11,578 nucleotides of DNA from Streptosporangiaceae bacterium (GTDB lineage: Bacteria; Actinomycetota; Actinomycetes; Streptosporangiales; Streptosporangiaceae). Position 1 is the first letter of the stretch. Every line of letters begins with the position of its first letter. The position numbers and the translations under genes were made by a program. The stretch spans positions 1 to 11,578 of the forward strand of contig JASHTQ010000421.1 of the NCBI GenBank assembly GCA_030040475.1. Reading direction: 5' to 3'. Below, piece after piece: positions 5,568 to 11,578 of the stretch. A model generated the notes under the pieces. That model searched no databases. It worked only from the letters and a program-made list of their open reading frames with translations, and had not been told where the DNA came from.

Positions 5568-6808
5568 CGCGCCGTCCGCCGTCCGCCGGCCGGGCGCAGA
5601 GGCGGCGCGACCGGCGCCGCCGGCGCGGCCGCCCGCGCCAGCCAGGCGAACGCGATCACGCCGACGATGCCGCCCGCGACCGACGGGATGACGTCGCTGG
5701 CGTGGCTGGCCGGCCTGGTGATCACCACGAAGGCGCCGAGGAGCCCGAGCGCCGCGAGACCCGCGACGCCGATCGCGGCGGAGCGCCGCGCCAGGCACCC
5801 GATCACCACCGCCAGCAGGCCGATCACGCCGAACAGCAGCACGGTCTCGCCGTGCGCGCCGAGATGCTCGGCCGCGGCGGTCCTCAGCGCCGCGGGGATC
5901 CGGTCGACGAGCACCCCGCCGATGGCGGCGACCGGGGAGGCCTGCGGCCCGACGAACGCGGCGGCCAGCGTGGCGACGCCTATCGCCACGGCGGCGGCGA
6001 GGATTCCGGTCATCGCCGCGGCGATAAACCCGCCGCGGCCGGGGTCGCCGCCCCGACCTGTGCCGGACGTCCAGCCGGCGTCGCCGACGAGGTCGGGAGC
6101 CACCAGGGCTGGCCCGGCAGGCTGCGGCCGGGTGTACCCGGCCGGGTCCGGAGGCTCGTCCCGCACCTGCCCGTAACCGCAGTCGGCCCCGCCTCGTCCG
6201 TCCCAGCCGCGGTCGGGCTCGGCGTACCTGTCCCAGCCGCGGTCGGGCTCGCCTCGTCCGTCCCAGCCGCGGCGGGTCTCGCCGCGCCCGTCCCACCTGG
6301 GGTCGGCCCGGCTGTCGGCCCGGCTGTCGGCATAGTCGTCGGCGACCCAGGGCGGGCCGCTTGCGGCACCGTTGAAGCCGTAGGCGCGGCCGTCGTCGTA
6401 GCGGTCTGGCGCGCCGTCGAAGTCATCGGCTGCGCCCGGGTAGCCATTCACGGTGCCGTTGTAGGCGTTGTGCGGCCAGCCGTAGCCTTCCCTCGGCTGG
6501 GCATACCCGCGGTAATCCTGGCCGTAGCCGTCCTGCCGGTAACCGACGTGCCCGTGATCGGTCTGCCCGCGGGCGACATCGGGGTATCCGTCCCACGAGT
6601 CGCCGTACCCGGCGCCGGCCGGGGCGTGGCTCCCCGTTCCGGCCAGCGCATCGGTGTAGCCGCGATGCCCCTGGCCCGCGGATCCCGTATACAGGTCACC
6701 GTCCCGGTAGGCGCCGTCGTTGGAGTAGGCCGGCCAGCCCCGTTGCGGGGTCGCGTCCGGCCAGCGCTCCTGACGGGGCAGCCTGCGGGTTGACGGATCG
6801 TAACTCAT
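5564..6808 (-). CDS. Membrane protein with long disordered Gly/Tyr/Asp-rich N-terminus; probable membrane anchor of the molybdoenzyme
   Basis: The gene encodes 414 residues from ATG 6808 (GTG 6820, four codons upstream, is an alternative). Residues 1 to about 255 are low complexity, rich in Gly, Tyr, Asp, Arg, Trp and Pro (GYGQDYRGYAQPREGYGW), with decapeptide tandem repeats at about 167-206; this part should be cytoplasmic and unfolded. From about 258 there are four hydrophobic segments: IAAAMTGILAAAVAIGVATL, TVLLFGVIGLLAVVIG, IGVAGLAALGLLGAFVVI and IPSVAGGIVGVIAFAWL, with FVGPQASPVAAIGGVLVDRIP after the first. That G-P-x-S-P-V-x-A-x-G-G pattern and helix order match the membrane half of actinobacterial fused SUOX-family oxidoreductases. 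The oxidoreductase gene starts inside its stop codon. I infer an anchor and perhaps electron-transfer subunit. No quinone- or heme-binding residues can be claimed. It follows the glycosyltransferase gene after 89 nt. Confidence 0.8.
   Translation of the reverse strand: MSYDPSTRRLPRQERWPDATPQRGWPAYSNDGAYRDGDLYTGSAGQGHRGYTDALAGTGSHAPAGAGYGDSWDGYPDVARGQTDHGHVGYRQDGYGQDYRGYAQPREGYGWPHNAYNGTVNGYPGAADDFDGAPDRYDDGRAYGFNGAASGPPWVADDYADSRADSRADPRWDGRGETRRGWDGRGEPDRGWDRYAEPDRGWDGRGGADCGYGQVRDEPPDPAGYTRPQPAGPALVAPDLVGDAGWTSGTGRGGDPGRGGFIAAAMTGILAAAVAIGVATLAAAFVGPQASPVAAIGGVLVDRIPAALRTAAAEHLGAHGETVLLFGVIGLLAVVIGCLARRSAAIGVAGLAALGLLGAFVVITRPASHASDVIPSVAGGIVGVIAFAWLARAAAPAAPVAPPLRPAGGRRTAR
6191..6322 (-). 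repeat. 30-bp in-frame tandem repeats (about four copies) plus a short 12-bp duplication in the anchor gene
   Basis: Four imperfect units lie at 6191-6220, 6221-6250, 6251-6280 and 6281-6310 in exact 30-bp register. The core TCCCAGCCGCGG is identical in the first three (plus-strand reading). On the coding strand they give decapeptides with consensus E-P-D-R-G-W-D-G-R-G. Just beyond, GCTGTCGGCCCG-type 12-mers encode SRAD twice. All units keep the frame. Confidence 0.85.
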
Positions 6809-6897
6809 ATTCCTATTCACGGTCCTGACGCCCGGTGCCGTTTGGTCTTTGCCCGCCGGGTAACCAACCGGTAAGAAAGCCAGGAAACAAAGCACCG

Positions 6898-8445
6898 CTA
6901 GACCTCGTCGGCGACGAGCACCTCGTGTGAGCCGGCGGCCCACACCGGGTCGGTGGCCGAGACCCAGCCGTCCAGGTCCGAGTTGGGTACCGGGTCGGCC
7001 TGAGCCGGCACCGCGGCAGCCGGAACCGCGCCAGCCAGAACCGGCGGCGCATCTAGGGTGCCGAGCGCCGCGCGAGCGCCGCGGCGCGCCAGCGCCTGGC
7101 GCGCCAGCCAGCCGGCCGCCACGACCAGCACGGGTATCCCGTACGCCACCGCGGCGTGCAGCCGGTGCGGGATGACGAAGGCGCGGCCGAGGCCCGGCTC
7201 GGCGTAGTAGTACGCGCCCGCGGCGAAGGCCAGCCACTCCGGCTCTCCGTCCAGTGCGACCAGCATCACCAGCAGTAGCGGGTACCACTGATAGGCCGGG
7301 GTGGCGACGGCAAGTGCGGCCGCCGTCATCACCAGGGCGCCCCGCCACGGCCGATCCGGGTTGGTGTACAGCAGGACGGCGAGGGCCACCGCGCCCAGGA
7401 TGAGCACCGCCGCCAGCGTGGCCAGCCATCCGGTCACGAACAGCCCGATGATGCCGAACCTCTGCCCGCTGTCGTAGCCGTTCTGCTGCAGGTAGCCGGG
7501 CAGGAACCCGATCACCTTGCTGCCCACCGCGACCACGTGCGGGATGTACACGGCCACGATCGCGCCGCCCATGGCCAGGCTGACCGTCGGCCACCGGCGC
7601 CGCAATACGGCGGGCACGGTCAGCACCGGCGTCACCTTGGTCGCGATCGCCAGGCCGAGCAGCACGCCGCCCAGGACGGTCCGCCTGGTCGTCCGCGCCG
7701 TGCCGAGCGCGAGCAGCGCGGCCGCCGTGATCCCGGCGGCGAGCACGTCCACGTGCGCGCTGTTCCCGGCCTCGAGCGCGACCGTCGGGCACCAGGACCA
7801 CAGCGCGGCGGCCCTGGCGTCCCTGCCGATCCGGCGCAGGCCGAACAGCAGCAGGACCGTGGTCAGCAGCGCGACCCCGGAAGCGGCGGACTGGATGGGC
7901 GTGGTCGAGTCGCCGGATCCGGGCAGGTAGTGCATCGCGAGGAAGTACGCCTCGGCGACCGGCGGGTAGATGGTGGGCACCGTCGGCCGGTTGATCCTGG
8001 TGCACCCGGCGGCCAGGTCCGCCGCCGGATGGCTGGCCACGTAGGACTGCGATACGCAGTACTGCGCGCCGGGATGGAAGAGAAACTCGGTGCGCAGCCC
8101 GGCAAGCTGGCTGGCCGTGGGCACGTAGGCGTACGGGTCGATGCCGGCGGCCTGCACCCGGCCGTCCCAGATGTAGCGGTACAGGTCGTTGCTCGTGGTC
8201 GGCGGCGAGGACAGCGCGGCCAGCTGGACCGCGAGGCCGCCGAGCAGGATGAGGGCGACGGCGGACCGCAGCGGTACCTTCCGCAGCAGCCACGCGGCGG
8301 TGATGAACGCGAGCCAGGCGCCGATCAGCAGCGCCAGCGGGCGTATCCGCGCCGGGTCGAGGCTGGGGCGCACGAGCAGCAGCACCAGCCCGGTGAGCGC
8401 GGAAAGGGCGAGGCAGATCGTGGCCACCCGGATTTTTGCGTTCAT
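6898..8445 (-). CDS. Polytopic membrane glycosyltransferase, GT87/GT-C (polyprenol-phosphate-mannose type)
   Basis: The gene encodes 515 residues with roughly ten or more hydrophobic segments. After the second or third helix comes TTSNDLYRYIWDGRVQAAGIDPY (N86, D87, D94), the acidic first-loop motif of GT-C transferases, then PTVPTIYPPVAEAYF, a conserved element of GT87 (DUF2029-like) mannosyltransferases. Further marks are LEAGNSAHVDVLA, IATKVTPVL and TPAYQWYPLLL. Such enzymes use a polyprenyl-phosphate sugar and act on the outer side of the membrane; the acceptor is unknown. The last 55 or so residues form an Ala/Pro-rich tail. ATG 8445 (MNAKIRVATICLALSALTGL) is preferred over ATG 8505, because the 19 codons between the two ATGs are only about half G/C at third positions, unlike the body of the gene. 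No good Shine-Dalgarno precedes either. It lies 34 nt after the methyltransferase stop, in the same operon. Confidence 0.87.
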   Translation of the reverse strand: MNAKIRVATICLALSALTGLVLLLVRPSLDPARIRPLALLIGAWLAFITAAWLLRKVPLRSAVALILLGGLAVQLAALSSPPTTSNDLYRYIWDGRVQAAGIDPYAYVPTASQLAGLRTEFLFHPGAQYCVSQSYVASHPAADLAAGCTRINRPTVPTIYPPVAEAYFLAMHYLPGSGDSTTPIQSAASGVALLTTVLLLFGLRRIGRDARAAALWSWCPTVALEAGNSAHVDVLAAGITAAALLALGTARTTRRTVLGGVLLGLAIATKVTPVLTVPAVLRRRWPTVSLAMGGAIVAVYIPHVVAVGSKVIGFLPGYLQQNGYDSGQRFGIIGLFVTGWLATLAAVLILGAVALAVLLYTNPDRPWRGALVMTAAALAVATPAYQWYPLLLVMLVALDGEPEWLAFAAGAYYYAEPGLGRAFVIPHRLHAAVAYGIPVLVVAAGWLARQALARRGARAALGTLDAPPVLAGAVPAAAVPAQADPVPNSDLDGWVSATDPVWAAGSHEVLVADEV

Positions 8446-8479
8446 GCCGCGTAGGGTGCCATCTGGTTGAGCCGATGAG

Positions 8480-9166
8480 TCAGCTGCGAAGCGGGTCGTA
8501 AGCATCTCTTAACAGGGAAACCACTTCTCGTTCTGAATAAAAAATGGGCGCGGAGCCGATCGCGGCGAACCAGCGTTCGTCGACGGTCCAGATCCGCACG
8601 TCGCCGAGCCCGGCGCTGCGGGCCACCGCGCAGATGTGATCGGTGCCGACGTAGGCCCAGGGGAACCACGGGCTGGTCTGGCCGTCGTGGCAGAGCCGCA
8701 CCTGCTCGCGGCGCAGCGGCGTGCCCGGCGCGCCGATCTCGACCAGCGCCTTGCCCTGCGGCGCCAGCAGTTCGGCCACCCGGCGCAGCAGCGCGGCCGG
8801 GTCGCCGCCGATCCCGATGTTGCCGTCGGCGAGCAGCACCGTCGCCCAGCGGCCGGTGCCGGGCACGCGGTCGAACACGTCGCGGAGCATCACGAGCGCG
8901 CCGCAGGAGCGGGCCATGTCGACCGCGTACGGCGTGATGTCGATGCCGAGCGTGGGGATGCCGCGTTCGGCCAGGGCGACGGTCAGCCGCCCCGGCCCGG
9001 AGCCGATGTCCAGCGTCGGGCCCTGGCACCGGTCCAGGATCGACCTGTCGCCGGGACTTTCCCGCAGCCAGCCGTCGACGGGAAGCAGCCTGCGGCTGCC
9101 GTCGGCATGCTCGATCTCCGGCCGTGCCCGGCCGGCCAGCGCGTGCTCGTAGAGTTCCCCGATCAC
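8480..9166 (-). CDS. Class I SAM-dependent methyltransferase
   Basis: The gene encodes 228 residues. Motif I, TLDIGSGPGRLTVAL, is a clear SAM-binding Gly-rich loop at about residues 51-65. LGIDITPYAVDMAR follows, where the acidic residue of motif II should contact the ribose. ATVLLADGNIGIGGDPAALLRRV and LLAPQGKALVEIG correspond to the later core strands. The C-terminal part holds aromatic residues (SPWFPWAYVG, WFAAIGSAPIFYSER) that may form the substrate pocket. The methyl acceptor cannot be told from sequence. The start is GTG 9166, with a textbook AAGGAGG 5 nt upstream. It is the first gene of the minus-strand operon that continues into the glycosyltransferase, anchor and molybdoenzyme, so an envelope or glycolipid-type acceptor is an attractive but unproven guess. 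Confidence 0.88.
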   Translation of the reverse strand: MIGELYEHALAGRARPEIEHADGSRRLLPVDGWLRESPGDRSILDRCQGPTLDIGSGPGRLTVALAERGIPTLGIDITPYAVDMARSCGALVMLRDVFDRVPGTGRWATVLLADGNIGIGGDPAALLRRVAELLAPQGKALVEIGAPGTPLRREQVRLCHDGQTSPWFPWAYVGTDHICAVARSAGLGDVRIWTVDERWFAAIGSAPIFYSEREVVSLLRDAYDPLRS

Positions 9167-9171
9167 GCGGG

Positions 9172-9178
9172 CCTCCTT
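9172..9178 (-). promoter_or_regulatory. Consensus Shine-Dalgarno of the methyltransferase gene
   Basis: On the minus strand AAGGAGG lies 5 nt before GTG 9166. It decides this GTG as the start and contrasts with the weak or absent ribosome binding sites of most other genes here. Confidence 0.85.
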
Positions 9179-9272
9179 ATCGCCAACCCTGGGAAAAGCA
9201 CCCCTCAGTGTTAACCCGAGTCGTCCAGCGGGGACGCCAGTTCGGCGCCGATCGGGACGGTGCTCATGAAAT

Positions 9273-9299
9273 CGTCACCGTCCTTACAGACTGGTGACG
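9273..9299. promoter_or_regulatory. Inverted repeat 1 in the divergent intergenic region
   Basis: CGTCACC (9273-9279) and GGTGACG (9293-9299) are exact inverted arms separated by 13 bp, 20 bp centre to centre, about two helical turns. It lies between the methyltransferase operon and the response regulator, a location expected for a regulator dimer site. Binding is inferred only from symmetry and position. Confidence 0.45.
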
Positions 9300-9352
9300 C
9301 GGTGTCCCGCTTTTGCCCTGTTTGCTGGTCTGGGTGGCCGTTTGCTCTTACC

Positions 9353-9381
9353 GTGTAAACGTAACGATCGAGTGTTTACAC
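9353..9381. promoter_or_regulatory. Inverted repeat 2 just upstream of the response regulator start
   Basis: GTGTAAAC (9353-9360) and GTTTACAC (9374-9381) are perfect 8-bp arms with a 13-bp spacer (21 bp centre to centre). The right arm ends 14 nt before TTG 9396. The AT-rich arms stand out in this GC-rich DNA. A role as an operator for autoregulation, or for an unrelated repressor, is inferred. The left arm followed by GTAACG also reads as a rough direct repeat (GTAAAC-GTAACG), the arrangement OmpR-type regulators often bind. Confidence 0.55.
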
Positions 9382-9395
9382 CAGAACGGGCTGCC

Positions 9396-10112
9396 TTGGT
9401 CACCAACCCAGATCCGCCGGGACGGATCGTCGTGGTCGACGACGATCCCACCGTGGCCGACGTCGTCGGGCGGTACCTCATGCGCGACGGCCACACGGTC
9501 GAGTGCGTACACGACGGATACGAGGCGCTGCGCCGGGTCGCCGAGGAGCCGCCGGACCTGGTCGTGCTCGACCTGATGCTGCCCGGCATGGACGGCCTGG
9601 AGGTATGCCGCAGGCTGCGCGCCCGGTGGCCGATCCCGGTCGTGATGCTGACCGCGCTCGGCGACGAGACCGACCGCCTGGTCGGCTTCGAGACCGGCGC
9701 CGACGACTACGTGACCAAGCCGTTCAGCCCGCGGGAGCTGGCGCTGCGGGTGCGCTCGGTGCTGCGCAGGTCCCGCGGCACGGGGCTGCCGGACAAGCCG
9801 GACCTCGGCACGATGACCGACGGCAACCTGGTCGTCAACCTGGCCGCGCACGAGGTCAGGGTGGACGGCAAGCTGATCCAGCTGACCTCGCGGGAGTACG
9901 ACCTGCTCGTCCACTTCATGCGCAATCCGCGCAAGGCCTTCACCAGGGAGCAGCTGCTGTCCGAGGTGTGGAGCTGGACGTTCGGGGACACCTCGACCGT
10001 CACCGTGCACGTGCGGCGGCTGCGGGAGAAGCTCGAGCCAGACCCGACCCTGCCGCGGCGGATCGTCACCGTGTGGGGCGTCGGGTACCGATACGAGCCA
10101 GAGGCGGCATGA
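9396..10112 (+). CDS. OmpR/PhoB-family response regulator
   Basis: The gene encodes 238 residues. The receiver domain (about 9-122) has the acidic pair D15/D16 in RIVVVDDDP, phosphoacceptor D59 in VVLDLMLPGMDG, T86 in VVMLTALGDE and K108 in DDYVTKPFSPREL, so it should be phosphorylated normally. The winged-helix DNA-binding domain (about 135-235) carries QLTSREYDLLVHFMRNPRKA, FTREQLLSEVWSW, TVTVHVRRLREKLEPDP and VWGVGYRYEP, typical of the OmpR class. The start is uncertain: TTG 9396 gives MVTNPDPPGRIVVVDDD, while GTG 9372 would add eight residues, but those codons have low third-position GC and the GTG lies inside inverted repeat 2. The kinase gene overlaps its stop by 4 nt. It is divergent from the methyltransferase operon and is its likely regulator by position. 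Confidence 0.93.
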   Translation: MVTNPDPPGRIVVVDDDPTVADVVGRYLMRDGHTVECVHDGYEALRRVAEEPPDLVVLDLMLPGMDGLEVCRRLRARWPIPVVMLTALGDETDRLVGFETGADDYVTKPFSPRELALRVRSVLRRSRGTGLPDKPDLGTMTDGNLVVNLAAHEVRVDGKLIQLTSREYDLLVHFMRNPRKAFTREQLLSEVWSWTFGDTSTVTVHVRRLREKLEPDPTLPRRIVTVWGVGYRYEPEAA

Positions 10113-11326
10113 TCATGGCGCACGTCGACCTCGCGATCGCGGGCATCCAGCTGTCGGACCTGGCGCGCATCTCCGAACGCGTGCTGCTGCTCTCGGTGAT
10201 CGTGACCTTCCTGGGCATCGGCCTGCTGCGGCTGCTCGCGGGCAGGTCCGTCGGGCTGATGCTGGCCCTGGTCGTCGGGATATCGGTGCTGTGCTCGCTG
10301 CTCGGCGTGGGCGTCATCGCCTGGCTGATGATGGGCACCACCACCGACCGCGACGTCATGGTGGACCTGATGGCGATCGCCGGGCTTTCCGGCTTCGTGG
10401 TCGCGATGTGCGTCGGGCGGCGGATCATCAAGGCCAGCAAGGCGCTGTCGGCGGCCGTGGAGAACGTCGGCGACAGCGGCGTCTACATCGCGCCGGCGAT
10501 GACGCTGCCCGCAGAGCTTGCCGAGCTCTCCGACGGGCTGGCCGAGAGCCACGAGCGGCTTGCCGAGTCCAGGACCCGGGAGCGCAACCTCGAGGCCAGC
10601 CGGCGTGAGCTGGTCGCCTGGGTCAGCCACGACCTGCGGACCCCGCTTGCCGGGCTGCGCGCGATGGCCGAGGCGCTCGAGGACCAGGTGGTCATCGACC
10701 CGCGCACGGTGTCCCAGTACCACTCGCAGATCCGCCGCGAGGTGGACAGGCTGACCGCGATGATCGACGACCTCTTCGAGCTGTCCAAGATCCATTCCGG
10801 CACGCTGCGGCTGATGCGGCGGATGATCGGCCTGGAGGACCTGGTCGCCGAGGTGGTCGCCAGCGCCGAGCCGGTGGCCAGGGCGAAGGGCGTCCTGCTG
10901 GCCGGAGCCGCGGTACGCGGCCTGCCCGTCTACATCGACACCGCGGAGATGGGCCGCGCGCTACGCAACCTGGTGACGAACGCGATCAGGCACACCCCGG
11001 TGGACGAGACCGTCGACGTGCTGGCCGACGTGCAGGGCGGGATGGCCTGCGTCACCGTGTCCGACGCCTGCGGCGGGATCCCGCCCGCGGACCTGCCGCG
11101 CGTCTTCGACGTGGCGTTCCGCGGCGAGTCGGCCCGCACGCCCGGGCCGCAGGAGGGCGCCGGGCTCGGCCTGTCGATCGCCCGCGGCATCGTCGAGGCG
11201 CATGCCGGCGAGATCGCGGTGCGCAACGCCGGCCCCGGCTGCCAGTTCCTGATCCGGCTGCCGCTGGCCCGCCCGGGAGCGCCCGCTGCGGCCCGCCTCA
11301 CCTCAGCGCGCCTTCTGGCCAGCTAA
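10109..11326 (+). CDS. Membrane sensor histidine kinase
   Basis: The gene encodes 405 residues from ATG 10109 (ATGA overlap with the regulator; ATG 10115 is also in frame). Three hydrophobic segments lie at about 25-43, 48-75 and 87-103, joined by very short loops; the TM2-TM3 loop is about 11 residues (GTTTDRDVMVD). There is thus no real extracytoplasmic sensor domain, as in intramembrane-sensing kinases. A coiled linker (about 104-165, SHERLAESRTRERNLEASRR) leads to the DHp domain with WVSHDLRTPLAGLRAM, phosphorylated H174. The catalytic domain has N291 in LVTNAIRHTP (N box), SDACGGIPPADLPRVFD (G1; the common actinobacterial D-x-C-G-G-I form) and GAGLGLSIARGIVEAHAGEI (G2). All motifs for autophosphorylation are intact. 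Its partner is the regulator just upstream. The signal is unknown; membrane state or a membrane-protein partner is plausible. Confidence 0.93.
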   Translation: MIMAHVDLAIAGIQLSDLARISERVLLLSVIVTFLGIGLLRLLAGRSVGLMLALVVGISVLCSLLGVGVIAWLMMGTTTDRDVMVDLMAIAGLSGFVVAMCVGRRIIKASKALSAAVENVGDSGVYIAPAMTLPAELAELSDGLAESHERLAESRTRERNLEASRRELVAWVSHDLRTPLAGLRAMAEALEDQVVIDPRTVSQYHSQIRREVDRLTAMIDDLFELSKIHSGTLRLMRRMIGLEDLVAEVVASAEPVARAKGVLLAGAAVRGLPVYIDTAEMGRALRNLVTNAIRHTPVDETVDVLADVQGGMACVTVSDACGGIPPADLPRVFDVAFRGESARTPGPQEGAGLGLSIARGIVEAHAGEIAVRNAGPGCQFLIRLPLARPGAPAAARLTSARLLAS

Positions 11327-11468
11327 GGGGACGGGTAAATCCCGGCCTCGCGCCGCACCCGGATCTGGGCCAGCCATCGGCAGTGCCGCCACTCACCGGC
11401 ATCCGGCGGCTGACGAATCACGGCCGCAGAAAAGGCCAGGCGCCCGGCGGCCAGATCTAAAATATCCA

Positions 11469-11524
11469 TAACGGAACGGCCGATGGCACGTCATACCGCT
11501 GTCCGGAAAAGCCAGATTCCGTTA
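11469..11524. promoter_or_regulatory. Spaced inverted repeat overlapping a -10-like box
   Basis: TAACGGAA (11469-11476) and TTCCGTTA (11517-11524) are exact inverted arms 40 bp apart, and the second arm overlaps the first bases of the TAGGGT box. It could be paired operator half sites or chance; only symmetry and position support it. Confidence 0.3.
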
Positions 11525-11538
11525 GGGTATGCGCAATG
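11523..11538 (+). promoter_or_regulatory. Candidate -10 box for a gene running out of the window
   Basis: TAGGGT at 11523-11528 fits TAnnnT. ATG codons lie directly after it (11529) and 7 nt after it (11536); the second fits leaderless spacing. Both frames stay open to the window end, which is too short to prove coding. CAGGGGG near 11548-11554 could instead be a Shine-Dalgarno for a start beyond the window. Confidence 0.35.
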
Positions 11539-11578
11539 CGGTGCCGCAATCTTCCCTCAGGGGGTTTCTCGCGATCGG

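Larger units (their letters stand above)
11327..11578. other. Non-coding region after the kinase gene
   Basis: This 252-nt stretch holds no supportable complete gene on either strand. It begins with a weak possible hairpin, CGGG-TAAAT-CCCG, just after the kinase stop. GCCGCC (11385-11390) can also pair with GGCGGC (11405-11410), but neither is a convincing terminator. From about 11446 the DNA becomes relatively AT-rich, as expected for a promoter region of a gene beyond the window. Confidence 0.6.

Noticed and set aside
5205..6793. Long plus-strand open frames opposite the oxidoreductase and anchor genes
   Set aside because: Opposite a clear SUOX domain and membrane helices. Their Val/Pro/Ala repeats simply mirror the 30-bp tandem repeats of the anchor gene.
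6809..8293. Upstream in-frame extension of the anchor gene into the glycosyltransferase region
   Set aside because: The frame is open for a further 495 codons but is an Arg/Gly-rich shadow of the GT87-like gene, whose helices and N-D-L-Y-R-Y motif are clear.
8446..8505. Longer glycosyltransferase start at ATG 8505
   Set aside because: The 19 codons after this ATG, up to ATG 8445, have only about half G/C at third positions and overlap the methyltransferase gene. ATG 8445 opens directly into a signal-anchor-like helix.
9266..9358. 30-codon plus-strand ORF in the divergent intergenic region (contains C-P-V-C)
   Set aside because: Low third-position GC, no good Shine-Dalgarno and overlap with both inverted repeats. 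A leader peptide cannot be excluded but is not supported.
9294..9395. N-terminal extension of the response regulator from GTG 9294 or GTG 9372
   Set aside because: The added residues are not receiver-domain-like, the codons are AT-rich at third positions, and they would run through inverted repeat 2.

Overview
High-GC DNA with a very strong G/C bias at third codon positions, GTG and TTG starts, 4-nt ATGA gene overlaps, probable leaderless transcripts and actinobacterial-style protein families (LuxR-type ATPase regulator tail, MoxR/VWA pair, GT87-like mannosyltransferase, SUOX-type molybdoenzyme). This is a chromosomal segment of an actinomycete (Actinomycetota, perhaps a Streptosporangiales-like soil organism; I cannot place it more finely). 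There is no sign of phage, insertion sequences, tRNA/rRNA or CRISPR.

Layout. (1) 2-490 (+): the 3' end of a large LuxR-family regulator, closed by a 20-bp palindrome. (2) 581-1493 (+): two small envelope proteins, a two-helix membrane protein with a C-terminal zinc ribbon and then a lipoprotein, followed by a strong hairpin terminator at 1509-1537. (3) 1653-2228 (+): an unrecognised cytoplasmic protein. (4) 2294-4418 (+): a MoxR-type AAA+ ATPase and a CoxE-like VWA (MIDAS) protein, overlapping by 8 nt and probably starting from a leaderless promoter. (5) 4439-4475: a hairpin shared by the converging transcripts. (6) 9166 down to 4494 (-): a four-gene run of SAM methyltransferase, GT87-like membrane glycosyltransferase, a membrane protein with a long disordered Gly/Tyr/Asp-rich N-terminus, and a Tat-exported molybdopterin oxidoreductase. 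(7) 9167-9395: a divergent regulatory region with two inverted repeats of the same geometry. (8) 9396-11326 (+): an OmpR-type response regulator and its histidine kinase, overlapping by 4 nt. (9) 11327-11578: non-coding, turning AT-rich, with a promoter-like site for whatever lies beyond the window.

How the genes fit together. The most coherent unit is the divergent pair (6)+(8). A two-component system whose kinase has almost no extracytoplasmic domain sits back to back with an envelope-directed operon. The membrane protein at 5564-6808 matches the transmembrane half of actinobacterial membrane-anchored SUOX-family oxidoreductases, and the catalytic half follows as a separate Tat-signal gene 4 nt overlapped. 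This looks like a normally fused enzyme split into an anchor and a catalytic subunit, with a repeat-bearing low-complexity domain added to the anchor. The MoxR/VWA pair is a second, independent module, probably an AAA+ chaperone for maturing a metalloenzyme or complex encoded elsewhere. All functional statements rest on motif recognition by eye; no database search was run.
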